Below, one piece after another: positions 8,100 to 16,974 of a DNA stretch of 64,000 nt. The position numbers and the translations under genes are program-made. How positions within the stretch are numbered: position 1 is the first letter of the stretch; each line of letters begins with the position of its first letter. Under the pieces are notes generated by a model that saw only the letters and a program-made list of their open reading frames with translations, ran no database searches and was not told the DNA's origin. Source of the DNA: Treponema primitia ZAS-1 (GTDB lineage Bacteria > Spirochaetota > Spirochaetia > Treponematales > Breznakiellaceae); the NCBI RefSeq assembly GCF_000297095.1, contig NZ_AEEA01000170.1, positions 40,274 through 104,273 on the forward strand, written 5' to 3'.

Positions 8100-9150
8100 T
8101 GCCCTTCCCCCCTCGGTTAAATAGTTTTAGTTTTGGTAATACATCCAAAATTTCCCGGTTCCCCATAAGGCCCTCGGGGCGGAATTGCATGAGTAAAATG
8201 AGCAGCAACGGTATAAAGACCCATTTGAGGATCTGCAGAGGCCGCAGCAATTCTAACAGGAAGGTGAAAAATATTGCCGAAAGAACGGAGCCCGAAAGGG
8301 AGCCCATACCCCCAAGGTAGACCATCACCATGCCTTCGGTGGACTTCATAATATTGAAGGAACCGGGGTTGATGAACCCCAACATGTGGGCAAAGAGCCC
8401 CCCGGCAATTCCCGCGAGGCCGGAAGAAAACATAAAAGCCAGCAGCTTCATCTGGTTAGTGTTAACGCTCATAATTTCTGCGGATATCTCATCGTAGCGG
8501 ATGGCGGATATCCCCTTCCCCAATACGGAGCCCATGAGACGTTTAATGGCGATCACACAAATCACCGCAAAGACCATGATCCATATGAGCATCCAAGGCA
8601 GGGGGAGTACATCGTTCATGGCAAACATGGTACTCTTCATCCCCATAAGCCCCCGGCTGGCGCCAATGGCGCTGATATTGTTGATGGCGGTGGTGATGAT
8701 ATAGTTTGAAGCAATGGTGATAATCGCCAGATAGTCGTCCCGGGTTTTGAAGGAGGGGATAGCCACCAGAAGTCCCGCCAGGGCCGCCGCAATTCCCCCG
8801 GCAATGATCACCACCGGGAACAGAAACAGCGCCGTCTGGGGAGGAAACAGGGGATTACCGATAAATTTATTTTCCGTAAAGAAGATCAGTGATAATACGG
8901 AAGAAACATAGGCCCCCACAGCCATGAACCCCGCATGTCCGCAGGAAAATTCACCCATGTAACCGTTTACAATATTTAAGCTCGACGCAAAAATAATATT
9001 GATACAAATGGACATGATCACGCTTTGGATATACTGATTTATCAAGCCCAAGGAAGAGAGAAGCACAATTATTACCATAACAACGGCAATAAAAATGATG
9101 AGCTTAGTTTGGTTTTTCCCTTTATTTAATCCCGGTACTAGTGCCATCAT
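8083..9150 (-). CDS. livM: Liv-type ABC transporter permease (LivM)
   Basis: Membrane permease of 355 residues with about nine to ten hydrophobic segments. Its N-terminal extension is typical of full-length LivM, and it carries the characteristic block NIVNGYMGEFSCGHAGFMAVGAY followed by SFKTRDDYLAIITIAS. ATG at 9150 is preceded by AGGAG five bases upstream. It lies 8 bp after livH and overlaps livG by 17 bp. Confidence 0.93.
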   Translation of the reverse strand: MMALVPGLNKGKNQTKLIIFIAVVMVIIVLLSSLGLINQYIQSVIMSICINIIFASSLNIVNGYMGEFSCGHAGFMAVGAYVSSVLSLIFFTENKFIGNPLFPPQTALFLFPVVIIAGGIAAALAGLLVAIPSFKTRDDYLAIITIASNYIITTAINNISAIGASRGLMGMKSTMFAMNDVLPLPWMLIWIMVFAVICVIAIKRLMGSVLGKGISAIRYDEISAEIMSVNTNQMKLLAFMFSSGLAGIAGGLFAHMLGFINPGSFNIMKSTEGMVMVYLGGMGSLSGSVLSAIFFTFLLELLRPLQILKWVFIPLLLILLMQFRPEGLMGNREILDVLPKLKLFNRGGKGNGKSA

Positions 9151-9158
9151 TGACGCTC

Positions 9159-10070
9159 CTATATCTTTGTGCTGCGGGCTACGCCGAAGAATCCCGTAGG
9201 TTTAAGAACCAGGATAATAAGCAATATAATGAAGGATACCAGATCCTTAAAACTCGAAGGAAAGAAGGCGGCGATAAAAATCTCGATAAAGCCCAGGATA
9301 AAGCCTCCGATAAAAGCGCCCTTAATGTTTCCGATGCCGCCCACCACGGCGGCGATAAAGGCTTTCCAGCCAATGATCATCCCCATATAGGGGTCCAGTA
9401 CGGGGTAGGACATGCCAAAAAGTATCCCCGCCACCGCCGCCAGGCTCGACCCCAGGGCAAATGTAAAGGTGATAACCCGGTTAACCGGTATCCCCATCAG
9501 CGGGATGGCAAACTTGTCGTAGGAAATGGCCTGCATGGCCATACCAAGGGTAGTCTTGTGTACGATAAACTGCAAAATGCCAAAAACTACAAACGCAGCG
9601 ATTATAACCAGTACCTTTAAATTAGTAATGGTAAGGGGACCAATCTGCCAAATCTGTTTATCCAGAATATCGGGAAAGCGCAGGGCGCTGGCGCCCAGGA
9701 TGGCCAGGTTGCCGTTCTCTAGGATAAAGCCCACCATAAGGGCGGTGATGACCACATAGAGCCGGTTGACCCCCTTCCGGCGCAGGGGCCGGTAGGCGAC
9801 CCGCTCAATGGTTATGCCCAAGAGAGCGGTAACCAGCATGGTAAACACCAGGGTCAGCGCAAAAACCAGCCACCCCCCGCCGACAATCTTTAGCAGCAGG
9901 GCGGTGGCGATAAAGAACGCAAAATAACAGGCGGCCATAAAAATATCGCCATGGGCAAAATTGATAAGCCGCAAAACACCGTAAACCAGGCAGTACCCCA
10001 GGGCAATCATTGAATAGAAGCTGCCCCATTGGAGGGCATTAAAAATATTCTGTAAAATGGTTGTCCACAT
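9159..10070 (-). CDS. livH: Liv-type ABC transporter permease (LivH)
   Basis: Membrane permease of 303 residues opening with ILQNIFNALQWGSFYSMIALGYCLVYGVLRLINFAHGD, the classical LivH N-terminus. The segment FIAAVVGGIGNIKGAFIGG and the end LKPTGFFGVARSTKI are also diagnostic. It is preceded by GGGGAG at a good distance. It forms the membrane pore with LivM in the second Liv-type importer. Confidence 0.93.
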   Translation of the reverse strand: MWTTILQNIFNALQWGSFYSMIALGYCLVYGVLRLINFAHGDIFMAACYFAFFIATALLLKIVGGGWLVFALTLVFTMLVTALLGITIERVAYRPLRRKGVNRLYVVITALMVGFILENGNLAILGASALRFPDILDKQIWQIGPLTITNLKVLVIIAAFVVFGILQFIVHKTTLGMAMQAISYDKFAIPLMGIPVNRVITFTFALGSSLAAVAGILFGMSYPVLDPYMGMIIGWKAFIAAVVGGIGNIKGAFIGGFILGFIEIFIAAFFPSSFKDLVSFIILLIILVLKPTGFFGVARSTKI

Positions 10071-10094
10071 TGGGATACTCCCCTGTTAATAAAA

Positions 10095-11267
10095 TTACAG
10101 ACTTGTTACGTATTCAAATTCACCGGCTTCGTTGATCCGGACTACCACCGCCGGTTTGGCGGGATCCCCATTAGCATCGAAGGTCATTTTACCGGTAATA
10201 CCATCAAAATCCTTCATTCCGGCAATTGCAGCCCGGATTGCCTCGCGATCCTTGGTCAGATCCCCGGTAAGCCCCGCAGTCTGAATGGCCTGAAGGATAA
10301 TCCGAGTTGAATCGTAGGAAAGGGCCGCCACATCGTCGGGGGTATACCCGTAAGCAGCTTTGTACTGATCAATGAAAGCCTTGGTATTACCAACAGCGCC
10401 GGCAGCGGCATAGTGGGTGGTAAAGTAATACCCCGCCACTGAACCCTTGCTCAGGGTCACCAGGTCTGCGGAACCCCAGGCATCGCTGCCCAGTACGGGC
10501 TTGTCGCCCCAGCCTAAGTCCTTGGCTTGAGGAACGATAAGAGCTATATGGTTATAGTAATTGGGCAGGTAGAGCAGTTCCGCCCCGGAATTGACGATCC
10601 GGGTTAGCTGGGTGGAAAAATCCTGATCCTTCTGACCAAAGCTTTCAAAGGCCACCACCGAACCGGCGCCATTGGTCTTTTCCCAGCTATCCCTAAAGAG
10701 TTCCGCCAGGGTCTTGCAATAGTCGTCCTCCAGGTTATAGAGGATGGCGGTCTTGGTTACGGCGCTGAACTGGCTCTTGGCAAAGCTGACCGCTGCCGGA
10801 GCCTGGACCGGGTCCAGAATACAGGCGCGGAACACATAGGGCCGGTTCAGGGTAACCGCCGGATTGGTCGCCCAAGGGGAAACCATGGGAACCCGGCTTT
10901 CGTTGTTCACCTGCCCGGCGGGAATGGCCCGGCCGGAACCGCAGGGGCCCACAACCGCCAACACCTTATCCTGGTCAATAAGCCGGTATGCCGCCTGAAT
11001 GGCCGACTCCGCCTTAAATTCGTTATCTACGTAGACAAATTCCAACTTGTACTTCGTACCCTTTACGTCCAAGCCGCCGGCGGCATTTACATCCTTTAGG
11101 ATAAGCTCAGCGGCATACTTGGCCCCTTCCCCAACCTTGGGGGAATCCCCGGTTAAGGGAATATTGAAACCGATTTTAATCGTATTTTCCTTAGCTCCCC
11201 CAGCCGACAACAAGGCCAGGGTCATCAGGGAAAATACCCCCAGCAACACGCTTCTTTTCTTCATCAT
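10095..11267 (-). CDS. Branched-chain amino acid-type ABC substrate-binding protein
   Basis: First gene of the second Liv operon, about 390 residues. The export signal is followed by IKIGFNIPLTGDSPKVGEGAK and an N-lobe close to LivJ/LivK (DVNAAGGLDVKGTKYKLEFVYVDNE). The motif VGPCGSGRAIPAG corresponds to the ligand-binding loop. GGAGG lies before two consecutive ATG codons; the second, at 11264, has the better spacing. It resembles amino-acid binders more closely than the protein encoded at 739-1926, so branched-chain amino acids are the likelier cargo here. Confidence 0.9.
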   Translation of the reverse strand: MMKKRSVLLGVFSLMTLALLSAGGAKENTIKIGFNIPLTGDSPKVGEGAKYAAELILKDVNAAGGLDVKGTKYKLEFVYVDNEFKAESAIQAAYRLIDQDKVLAVVGPCGSGRAIPAGQVNNESRVPMVSPWATNPAVTLNRPYVFRACILDPVQAPAAVSFAKSQFSAVTKTAILYNLEDDYCKTLAELFRDSWEKTNGAGSVVAFESFGQKDQDFSTQLTRIVNSGAELLYLPNYYNHIALIVPQAKDLGWGDKPVLGSDAWGSADLVTLSKGSVAGYYFTTHYAAAGAVGNTKAFIDQYKAAYGYTPDDVAALSYDSTRIILQAIQTAGLTGDLTKDREAIRAAIAGMKDFDGITGKMTFDANGDPAKPAVVVRINEAGEFEYVTSL

Positions 11268-11430
11268 TTTTCCTCCGTTTTTGTAGCTTCCATAATTTTA
11301 TGGGAGTATAAGAAAATATAAAGGAAATAAAAATAATAATCAAGCATATTTATGCATTTAATTACAAATTATCATCTTAATTCTCCTAAAACTACGAATA
11401 TTTATACGTTATAATTTAAAATCGTTTAAA

Positions 11431-11446
11431 CATACATTTATGTATG
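11431..11446. promoter_or_regulatory. Perfect palindrome in divergent promoter region
   Basis: CATACAT-TT-ATGTATG is a 7+2+7 perfect palindrome just upstream of the amidohydrolase start and about 16 bp after a TATAAT at 11410-11415. A related smaller palindrome, GCATA-TT-TATGC, lies at 11344-11355 in the same divergent region, nearer the second Liv operon. Both look like sites for a dimeric repressor, but no regulator gene lies next to them. Confidence 0.45.
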
Positions 11447-11462
11447 AAATTGTTAACCTTGC

Positions 11463-12845
11463 ATGAGACTAGTTTTTGTGTATAAATACATTATGGGTAA
11501 ACTACACGATCTGGGGATCGTCAATGCCATCATCGTATCCGCAAATTTCGGCTATGAGCCTTTTATCGGCTCCGTGGCGGTAAAGGATGGCCGTATCGCC
11601 GCTATCATACAGGAAAACCTTAACGTCACTGATGGCGCGGGAAACTTCGTTGCAAAATGCGCCCAGTGGATAGATGGGGAGGGCAAGATCCTTATGCCCG
11701 GCCTTTTTAACGGCCACTGCCACGGGGATATGACCCTGGGCAAAGGCTTAGGGGACGGCATGACCCTGGGGGAGCAGAACGAAGCCTTCAGCGATCATAA
11801 CTGGTTCCAAAAATTTATCACCGATGAGGACCGCTATTACTCACGGCAGCTCACTTACTGTGAAGCTCTCCTTTCGGGGACAACTTTTCTCTGCGAGAAT
11901 ATGTATTGGAGCTTGGGCAAGTTTTCTGCAAAGGCCATGATCGAAACCGGCATCCGGGGCGCCCTGGTGGAGGATGTACGCCGGGATTTTATCAACCAGG
12001 ATGATTTGGTTCCCACAGAGGATCTACGGGTTTTTATGGAAGACTGCCGGCGACAGGGCTTAGTACCCATCGCGGGACTGCCGGCGGAGGAAGATTTTGA
12101 AACCCGGCGTCTCCTGGACATCCATAAAAAACTGGAAAGCTTAGGGCTGTTCCGGACCATGCACCTGGCTGAAACGGACTGGAGGATCGCCGCGGTGGAA
12201 ACCAAGTATGGCCTCACCCCGATTGATTATCTGCACCAAAATAAAATTCTCAACAAATACTTTATTGGATCCCACGTTGTCCATGCCTCGGATAAGGAGA
12301 TCAATCAATTGAAGGAAGATGGAGTTGCGGTGGTCAACACCCCTCTTTGTGAGATGAAGATTGCCGATGGTATCGCCCCCATCCCCGAAATGGTCCGCCG
12401 GGGAATCACCGTATGCCTGGGGACCGACGGGGCGATGTGGAACAATTCCAATGACATTTTCCGGGAGATGAAGGGGATGGCCCTGCTCCACTCGATCAAC
12501 AGCGGCGCCAGAAGCCTCTCCCCACGGGACATCCTCAACATGGCTACTATAAACGGAGCTAAGGCCTTTGGGGTGGACGCCGATTTGGGAACCATTGAGC
12601 CGGGAAAATCGGCGGACATGATTCTGATCGAAACTGCTGCGCCCCATATGCAGCCCCTGCGGCTTGGCAAACACGAAAACGTCCTGTCAAACATCGTGTA
12701 CAGCGCCACCGGAGCGGATGTTACCGATGTGTTTATCGGGGGCAAACGGATCGTAGAAAACCGGGTATTGAAAAGCGCTGATGTAAAAGCCATTGCCGCA
12801 AAAGTACGGCAGGCCTCGGAAAAAATCGCCAACGCCTTGAAATAG
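11463..12845 (+). CDS. Amidohydrolase of the TRZ/ATZ deaminase family
   Basis: Metal-dependent amidohydrolase, 460 residues from ATG 11463 or 450 from ATG 11493; neither start has a convincing ribosome-binding site. Metal ligands are visible in order: GLFNGHCHGD (HxH), MHLAETD (His), GSHVVHASD (His) and LGTDGAMWNN (Asp). The C-terminal block ATINGAKAFGVDADLGTIEPGKSADMILI is standard for cytosine/S-adenosylhomocysteine deaminase relatives. The substrate is not determinable. The N-terminal segment just before WIDGEGKILMPG contains the 21-bp repeat at 11635-11655, which may be an inserted element. Confidence 0.85.
   Translation: MRLVFVYKYIMGKLHDLGIVNAIIVSANFGYEPFIGSVAVKDGRIAAIIQENLNVTDGAGNFVAKCAQWIDGEGKILMPGLFNGHCHGDMTLGKGLGDGMTLGEQNEAFSDHNWFQKFITDEDRYYSRQLTYCEALLSGTTFLCENMYWSLGKFSAKAMIETGIRGALVEDVRRDFINQDDLVPTEDLRVFMEDCRRQGLVPIAGLPAEEDFETRRLLDIHKKLESLGLFRTMHLAETDWRIAAVETKYGLTPIDYLHQNKILNKYFIGSHVVHASDKEINQLKEDGVAVVNTPLCEMKIADGIAPIPEMVRRGITVCLGTDGAMWNNSNDIFREMKGMALLHSINSGARSLSPRDILNMATINGAKAFGVDADLGTIEPGKSADMILIETAAPHMQPLRLGKHENVLSNIVYSATGADVTDVFIGGKRIVENRVLKSADVKAIAAKVRQASEKIANALK
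11635..11655 (+). repeat. 21-bp repeat inside coding sequence, copy 1
   Basis: The 21 bases beginning GCGCGGGAAACTTCG and ending TTGCAA are identical to 42925-42945 in an unrelated gene. Here the repeat begins at codon position 2 and in the other gene at codon position 1, so the shared DNA encodes different peptides. Conservation is therefore at the DNA level, pointing to an inserted repeat. The core GAAACTTCGTT is shared with the hairpin at 40211-40227. Confidence 0.65.
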
Positions 12846-12899
12846 CCAAGGCGAACGCCCTGGACTAGGGACGGATTCTAATGGTACTATGATCCCGAA

Positions 12900-14012
12900 A
12901 TGAAAATTAATTTTTTTATGCCCACCAGGGTTATCATGGGAGATGATTGCATCTTCAATAATCGAGCCCTCCTCAAAGAGTTGGGGAAAAAGGCGTTGAT
13001 TATAAGCGGAAAAAACTCCGCCAGGGCCAACGGTTCCCTAGCGGATATGCTACGCGCCCTGGAGGCTAACGGACAATCCTACTTTTTATATGACAAGGTG
13101 ATGAGTAACCCCACGGTGGACTGTATCTATGAAGCCGCAGACGCCATAAAACGGGAGGGCTGCGATTTTGTGGCAGCCCTGGGGGGCGGTTCTCCCATGG
13201 ACGCAGCAAAGGGCGCCGCCGTCCTCGCGCTGAATACGGTGGAGAAATCTTCCCTGTTCAGCACAAGCTTTACCATGGCCCTGCCCATTGTCGCGGTTCC
13301 CACCACCGCCGGCACCGGTTCGGAGGTAACGCCCACCGGTGTCTTCACCAATGATGCGGCCCGGACCAAAACCTCTGTAAATACACCCGCCATATTTCCC
13401 CGTTACGCCTTTCTGGACGCCAAGTATACGCTCGGCCTCAGCCGGACCATCACTATTAACACCGCCATTGACGCCATTACCCACGCGGCGGAGGGGATGC
13501 TTTCCGTAAAGGCATCTGCCCTAAGCGATGCCCTGGCGAAGGAAAGTATTGCTGTCATCGCAGAATGTTTTGACTGTCTGATCGGGGATCAGAATATCAG
13601 CCCGGATATACGGGAAAAGCTGCTCTACGGTTCCATGCTCGCCGGAATGGTTATCGCCCATACGGGAACAACTGCGGTTCACCCCATGGGTTATACCCTT
13701 ACCTATAATCACAACATTGATCACGGCAGGGCCAATGGCCTGATTTTCGCAGAATATCTGAAGGTAATAGAAGAAAAAGAAAAAACCAGTAATACTACGC
13801 GTATTCCGGAAATTGTATCTGCCCTGGGTATGAAGTCCCTGGATGAATTTGCCGGGGTTCTCGACAGTCTGCTGGGTAAGAAGGAACATTTTGAAACCGC
13901 CGAACTGGAACGCTGCGCTGAACAGGCTTCCAAAGCAAAAAATATCGCCAACTGCATATTCATTCTTGAAAAAGAAGATTTGTTGGGGATATTCAAAAAA
14001 TCTATAGGATAA
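12900..14012 (+). CDS. Iron-containing alcohol dehydrogenase
   Basis: Group III NAD(P)-dependent alcohol dehydrogenase of 370 residues. The nucleotide-binding motif is ALGGGSPMDAAKG. PTTAGTGSEVTP is typical, and the metal-binding region runs NTAIDAITHAAEGML (Asp, His) to HPMGYTLTYNHNIDHGRANG (His, His). It is probably co-transcribed with the amidohydrolase 54 bp upstream and threonine synthase 11 bp downstream. The alcohol or aldehyde substrate is unknown; butanol, 1,3-propanediol or lactaldehyde-type enzymes are all possible. Confidence 0.9.
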   Translation: MKINFFMPTRVIMGDDCIFNNRALLKELGKKALIISGKNSARANGSLADMLRALEANGQSYFLYDKVMSNPTVDCIYEAADAIKREGCDFVAALGGGSPMDAAKGAAVLALNTVEKSSLFSTSFTMALPIVAVPTTAGTGSEVTPTGVFTNDAARTKTSVNTPAIFPRYAFLDAKYTLGLSRTITINTAIDAITHAAEGMLSVKASALSDALAKESIAVIAECFDCLIGDQNISPDIREKLLYGSMLAGMVIAHTGTTAVHPMGYTLTYNHNIDHGRANGLIFAEYLKVIEEKEKTSNTTRIPEIVSALGMKSLDEFAGVLDSLLGKKEHFETAELERCAEQASKAKNIANCIFILEKEDLLGIFKKSIG

Positions 14013-14023
14013 GACAGGGTTTT

Positions 14024-15394
14024 ATGCATTATTACAGTACCAGAAGCCGGTCGAACCCGGTCAGTTTTTCTGTGGCCGCCCTCACCGGCCTTGCCCCGGA
14101 CGGTGGGCTCTTCATACCTGAAGAGATCCCTTCCTATCCGGGAAAAATAAAGAATTCCCTGGGGACCATGGATTTTTTCGATATCGCCTTTGAAACTATC
14201 CGCCCCTATGTCCACCCGGAACTGCCAGACTCCGTTTTAGAGGATCTGGTCCACTCGGCCTATCCCTTTGCGGCGCCCCTGGTGAGCGTGGGGGATAGGC
14301 TGGTGTTGGAACTTTTCCATGGCCCCACCGCCGCTTTTAAGGATTTCGGCGCCCGGTTTATGGCCCGGGCCTTTTCCTACCTCCGCCGCGGTGAGAACAA
14401 ACCCCTGCGGATACTGGTGGCCACCTCCGGAGATACCGGCGGTGCGGTTGCCGACGGCTTCTACGGAGTGGAGGGCATTTCCGTAACGGTGCTCTACCCC
14501 AAAGGCCGGGTAACGCCGCTGCAGGAAAAACAGATCTCCGGTCTCGGCGGGAATATCGATGCACTTGCAGTGGAGGGCAGCTTTGACGACTGTCAGGCCT
14601 TGGTAAAAGCCGCCTTTGGCGATGAAGGCCTGCGGAAACGGCTGGTCCTTTCTTCCGCCAACTCCATCAACGCAGCCCGGCTCATCCCCCAGGCAATCTA
14701 CTACAGCGCCGCCGCAGGCAAAGCCTTTGCCGGCAAAATCGACAGCGATGGTGAGGCCACCCCCCGGGCGCCGGACGGCCAAGGGGCTTCCAAAACCGTT
14801 ACGACCTACGGTGTTAAAGCCGGAATCCCCATCACCTTTTGTGTGCCCAGCGGCAACTTCGGTAACCTTACTGCGGGGCTCTACGCGCTAAAGATGGGCG
14901 CCCCCATCCGGGGTTTCATAGCCGCCACTAATATCAACAAAACGGTGCCGGATTATCTGGAAAGCGGAGAGTACCATGCCCGCTTATCCCAGGCAACCAT
15001 TTCCAACGCCATGGATGTGGGCGCCCCCAGTAACTTTGAACGCATGGCCGCCCAATGGACCCTTGAGCAGCTGCGGAACATGATCCGCGGCGTTCATGTA
15101 TCCGATGAGGATACCCGGAAAACCATAGCTGCAGTCCACGACAGTTCTGCTTATTTCCTCGATCCCCACGGCGCCGTGGGCTGGCGGGCAGTGGATATAC
15201 TAGCCGCCGGAAGCGCTCCGGTCGAAGGCCCCTTAGCGGTATTGGCAACCGCCCATCCGGCAAAGTTTGCGGAAACCGTGGAACCCCTGGTCGGCCCCGT
15301 CCCGGCTCCGGCGGCTATAAAAAACGCCCTGGGCCGCAGCTGCACATACAGGACTATCCCGGTGGAACTTTCCGCCCTGGCCGATACCCTATAA
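14024..15394 (+). CDS. thrC: Threonine synthase
   Basis: PLP enzyme converting O-phosphohomoserine to threonine, 456 residues. The N-terminus MHYYSTRS is standard. PTAAFKDFGARFMARA contains the PLP-binding lysine, ATSGDTGGAV is the phosphate-binding loop, and LSSANSINAARLIPQ is strongly conserved in this family. The segment around EATPRAPDGQGASK (residues about 246-259) looks like a loop extension. It follows the alcohol dehydrogenase gene closely on the same strand. Confidence 0.95.
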   Translation: MHYYSTRSRSNPVSFSVAALTGLAPDGGLFIPEEIPSYPGKIKNSLGTMDFFDIAFETIRPYVHPELPDSVLEDLVHSAYPFAAPLVSVGDRLVLELFHGPTAAFKDFGARFMARAFSYLRRGENKPLRILVATSGDTGGAVADGFYGVEGISVTVLYPKGRVTPLQEKQISGLGGNIDALAVEGSFDDCQALVKAAFGDEGLRKRLVLSSANSINAARLIPQAIYYSAAAGKAFAGKIDSDGEATPRAPDGQGASKTVTTYGVKAGIPITFCVPSGNFGNLTAGLYALKMGAPIRGFIAATNINKTVPDYLESGEYHARLSQATISNAMDVGAPSNFERMAAQWTLEQLRNMIRGVHVSDEDTRKTIAAVHDSSAYFLDPHGAVGWRAVDILAAGSAPVEGPLAVLATAHPAKFAETVEPLVGPVPAPAAIKNALGRSCTYRTIPVELSALADTL

Positions 15395-15411
15395 TAATAG
15401 TAAGGAGTAAT

Positions 15412-15474
15412 GCGAAACGAGAAGTTTCGCTTCAATTAATCTGTGCGGTAGCCACCGCACTAAATAGGAGTTAT
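15412..15474 (+). repeat. Two-hairpin leader element with tiny ORF and RBS (copy A)
   Basis: Between thrC and the SEC-C gene. GCGAAAC/GTTTCGC forms a 7-bp stem (15412-15418 with 15424-15430), TTCAATTAATCT follows, then GTGCGGT/ACCGCAC forms a second 7-bp stem (15443-15449 with 15454-15460), then TAAATAGGAGTTAT, which carries the ribosome-binding site of the next gene. TAAGGAGTA also precedes an ATG at 15410 opening a nine-codon ORF (MRNEKFRFN) through the first hairpin. The same modular order occurs on the minus strand at 40166-40245, with an identical 18-bp tail. Confidence 0.7.
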
Positions 15475-15478
15475 ATCT

Positions 15479-15964
15479 ATGAAATCTTGCCCCTGCGGTT
15501 CTGGCCGTACCTACGCTGAATGCTGCGAACCCTACATCACCGGGATCCAAAAGCCCCCCACTGCGGAAGCGTTGATGCGGAGCCGTTACACTGCCTATGC
15601 GGAACACGCTATTGATTACATTGTGGATACCTGTGTCCAGGAAGGCAAGGATAAAATCGATGTAAAGGAAACTCGGGCCTGGAGTGAAGGCTCCCGGTGG
15701 CTCGGGCTAAAGGTACTTTCGGTTACCAAGGGCGGAAGCGCCGACACCACAGGAACCGTGGAGTTTGAAGCCTCCTATGAACGGGACGGTCTGCGGGATA
15801 TCCACCACGAGGAGGCCAAGTTTAAAAAAATTGACAGCCAGTGGTTCTACGACGAGGGGGATATAGTCCCAAAGACCATAGTCCGGGCTGCCCCCAAGGT
15901 GGGGCGCAACGAACCCTGCCCCTGCGGGAGCGGGAAGAAGTATAAACACTGCTGCGGTAAATAA
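15479..15964 (+). CDS. SEC-C motif protein, YchJ-like
   Basis: Protein of 161 residues with a zinc-binding SEC-C motif at each end: [13 protein letters not shown] at residues about 4-16 and [14 protein letters not shown] at the C-terminus. The central part ([20 protein letters not shown] and SFWYDEGD-like [11 protein letters not shown]) is the NTF2-like domain of the YchJ/UPF0225 family. The biochemical role of this family is not established. Its ribosome-binding site TAGGAG is supplied by the two-hairpin leader element directly upstream. Confidence 0.9.
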   Translation: MKSCPCGSGRTYAECCEPYITGIQKPPTAEALMRSRYTAYAEHAIDYIVDTCVQEGKDKIDVKETRAWSEGSRWLGLKVLSVTKGGSADTTGTVEFEASYERDGLRDIHHEEAKFKKIDSQWFYDEGDIVPKTIVRAAPKVGRNEPCPCGSGKKYKHCCGK

Positions 15965-15965
15965 A

Positions 15966-15996
15966 AAGCGGCGATGCGCATCGCACACCGCCGCTT
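15966..15996. terminator. Hairpin between convergent genes
   Basis: AAGCGGCG (15966-15973) pairs with CGCCGCTT (15989-15996), with a further ATGCGCAT palindrome in the loop. It lies 2 bp after the SEC-C gene stop and 25 bp before the end of the transketolase gene on the other strand. A-runs upstream give a U-tract for minus-strand transcripts. Confidence 0.7.
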
Positions 15997-16020
15997 GAAA
16001 TTTCGTCTGTTTCCAAAAAG

Positions 16021-16971
16021 CTACTTAAGCAGTTCCTTCGCCTTAGCGGCCAGCGACCCGGAGTCCAACCCGAAGCGCTTGGTCAGGTAGTCCTGGGAAC
16101 CAACTTCCCCAAACTCGTCCCGGATGCCGATCCGGGCAAACTTGCCCCGGAAACCGTCTTCCGCAAGGATCTCCGCCACAGCACTGCCAAGACCGTTGTT
16201 AATCTGGTGGTTTTCGGCGCTGATTACCGCCTTTACCTTACCGGCTTCCGATAGTATCGCTTCCCGGTCTATGGGCTTAAGGGTAAGCACGTCCAGAACC
16301 CCGGCGTCGATCCCTTCAGCAGCCAGGCTTTCCCGGGCTTTAAGGGATTCGTTCACCATGAGGCTCCCCAGGGCTACGAAAAGGACATCCTTACCCGGTT
16401 TAATAAGCTTGGCTTTCCCGAACTGGAACTTATCATTTTCCGTATACAGTACCGGAACCGGTTTGCGGGGGAACCGGAAGTACACACAGCCGTAGGTTTC
16501 CACCGCTTCCCTGACAAAGGCAGCGCCGCTCCAGGCGTCGGAGGGTTCTACAATGGTTAAGCCCGGTATGGCCCGCATCAGGGCAAGATCCTCAAAGGGC
16601 ATGTGGGTACCGCCGTTTGCAGCCGCGGTAACCCCGGGATCGGTACCAACCAACTTAACGTTCAGCTTGGCATAATTGGCGGAAATGAAAAACTGATCGT
16701 AAACCCGCCGGGAAGCGAAGCAGCCAAAGGTGGCGGCGAAGGGAATCTTCCCCACCGAGGAAAGCCCTGCGGCAATTCCTACCATATTAGCTTCGGCGAT
16801 ACCCACGTTATAAAACCGGTCCGGGTAGGCCTTTTTGAAAACTCCGGTGTTGGTACAGCTCATAAGGTCCGCTTCCAAAACCACGATATTGCTATTTTTT
16901 GCCGCCAATTCAGTCAAAGTATCAACATATGCGGCGCGTATTTCTGCAACTGCAGTTGCTTTTGTTTCCAC
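16021..16971 (-). CDS. Transketolase, C-terminal subunit
   Basis: Second half of a split transketolase, 316 residues, containing the pyrimidine-binding domain and the C-terminal domain. VVLEADLMSCTNTGVFKKAYPDRFYNVGIAEANMVGIAAGLS carries the Glu that activates thiamine diphosphate. GGTHMPFEDLALMRAIPGLTIVEPSD and SAENHQINNGLGSAVAEIL are typical. It starts 3 bp after the N-terminal subunit gene, so the two are co-translated. Both lie behind a LacI-type operator shared with the inositol genes, which suggests a catabolic rather than housekeeping role. Confidence 0.92.
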   Translation of the reverse strand: METKATAVAEIRAAYVDTLTELAAKNSNIVVLEADLMSCTNTGVFKKAYPDRFYNVGIAEANMVGIAAGLSSVGKIPFAATFGCFASRRVYDQFFISANYAKLNVKLVGTDPGVTAAANGGTHMPFEDLALMRAIPGLTIVEPSDAWSGAAFVREAVETYGCVYFRFPRKPVPVLYTENDKFQFGKAKLIKPGKDVLFVALGSLMVNESLKARESLAAEGIDAGVLDVLTLKPIDREAILSEAGKVKAVISAENHQINNGLGSAVAEILAEDGFRGKFARIGIRDEFGEVGSQDYLTKRFGLDSGSLAAKAKELLK

Positions 16972-16974
16972 GTT

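Noticed and set aside
7314..8120. Long plus-strand ORF (268 codons) opposite livG
   Set aside because: It is the reverse shadow of livG in a G+C-moderate genome, rich in His, Gln and Pro, without domain matches.
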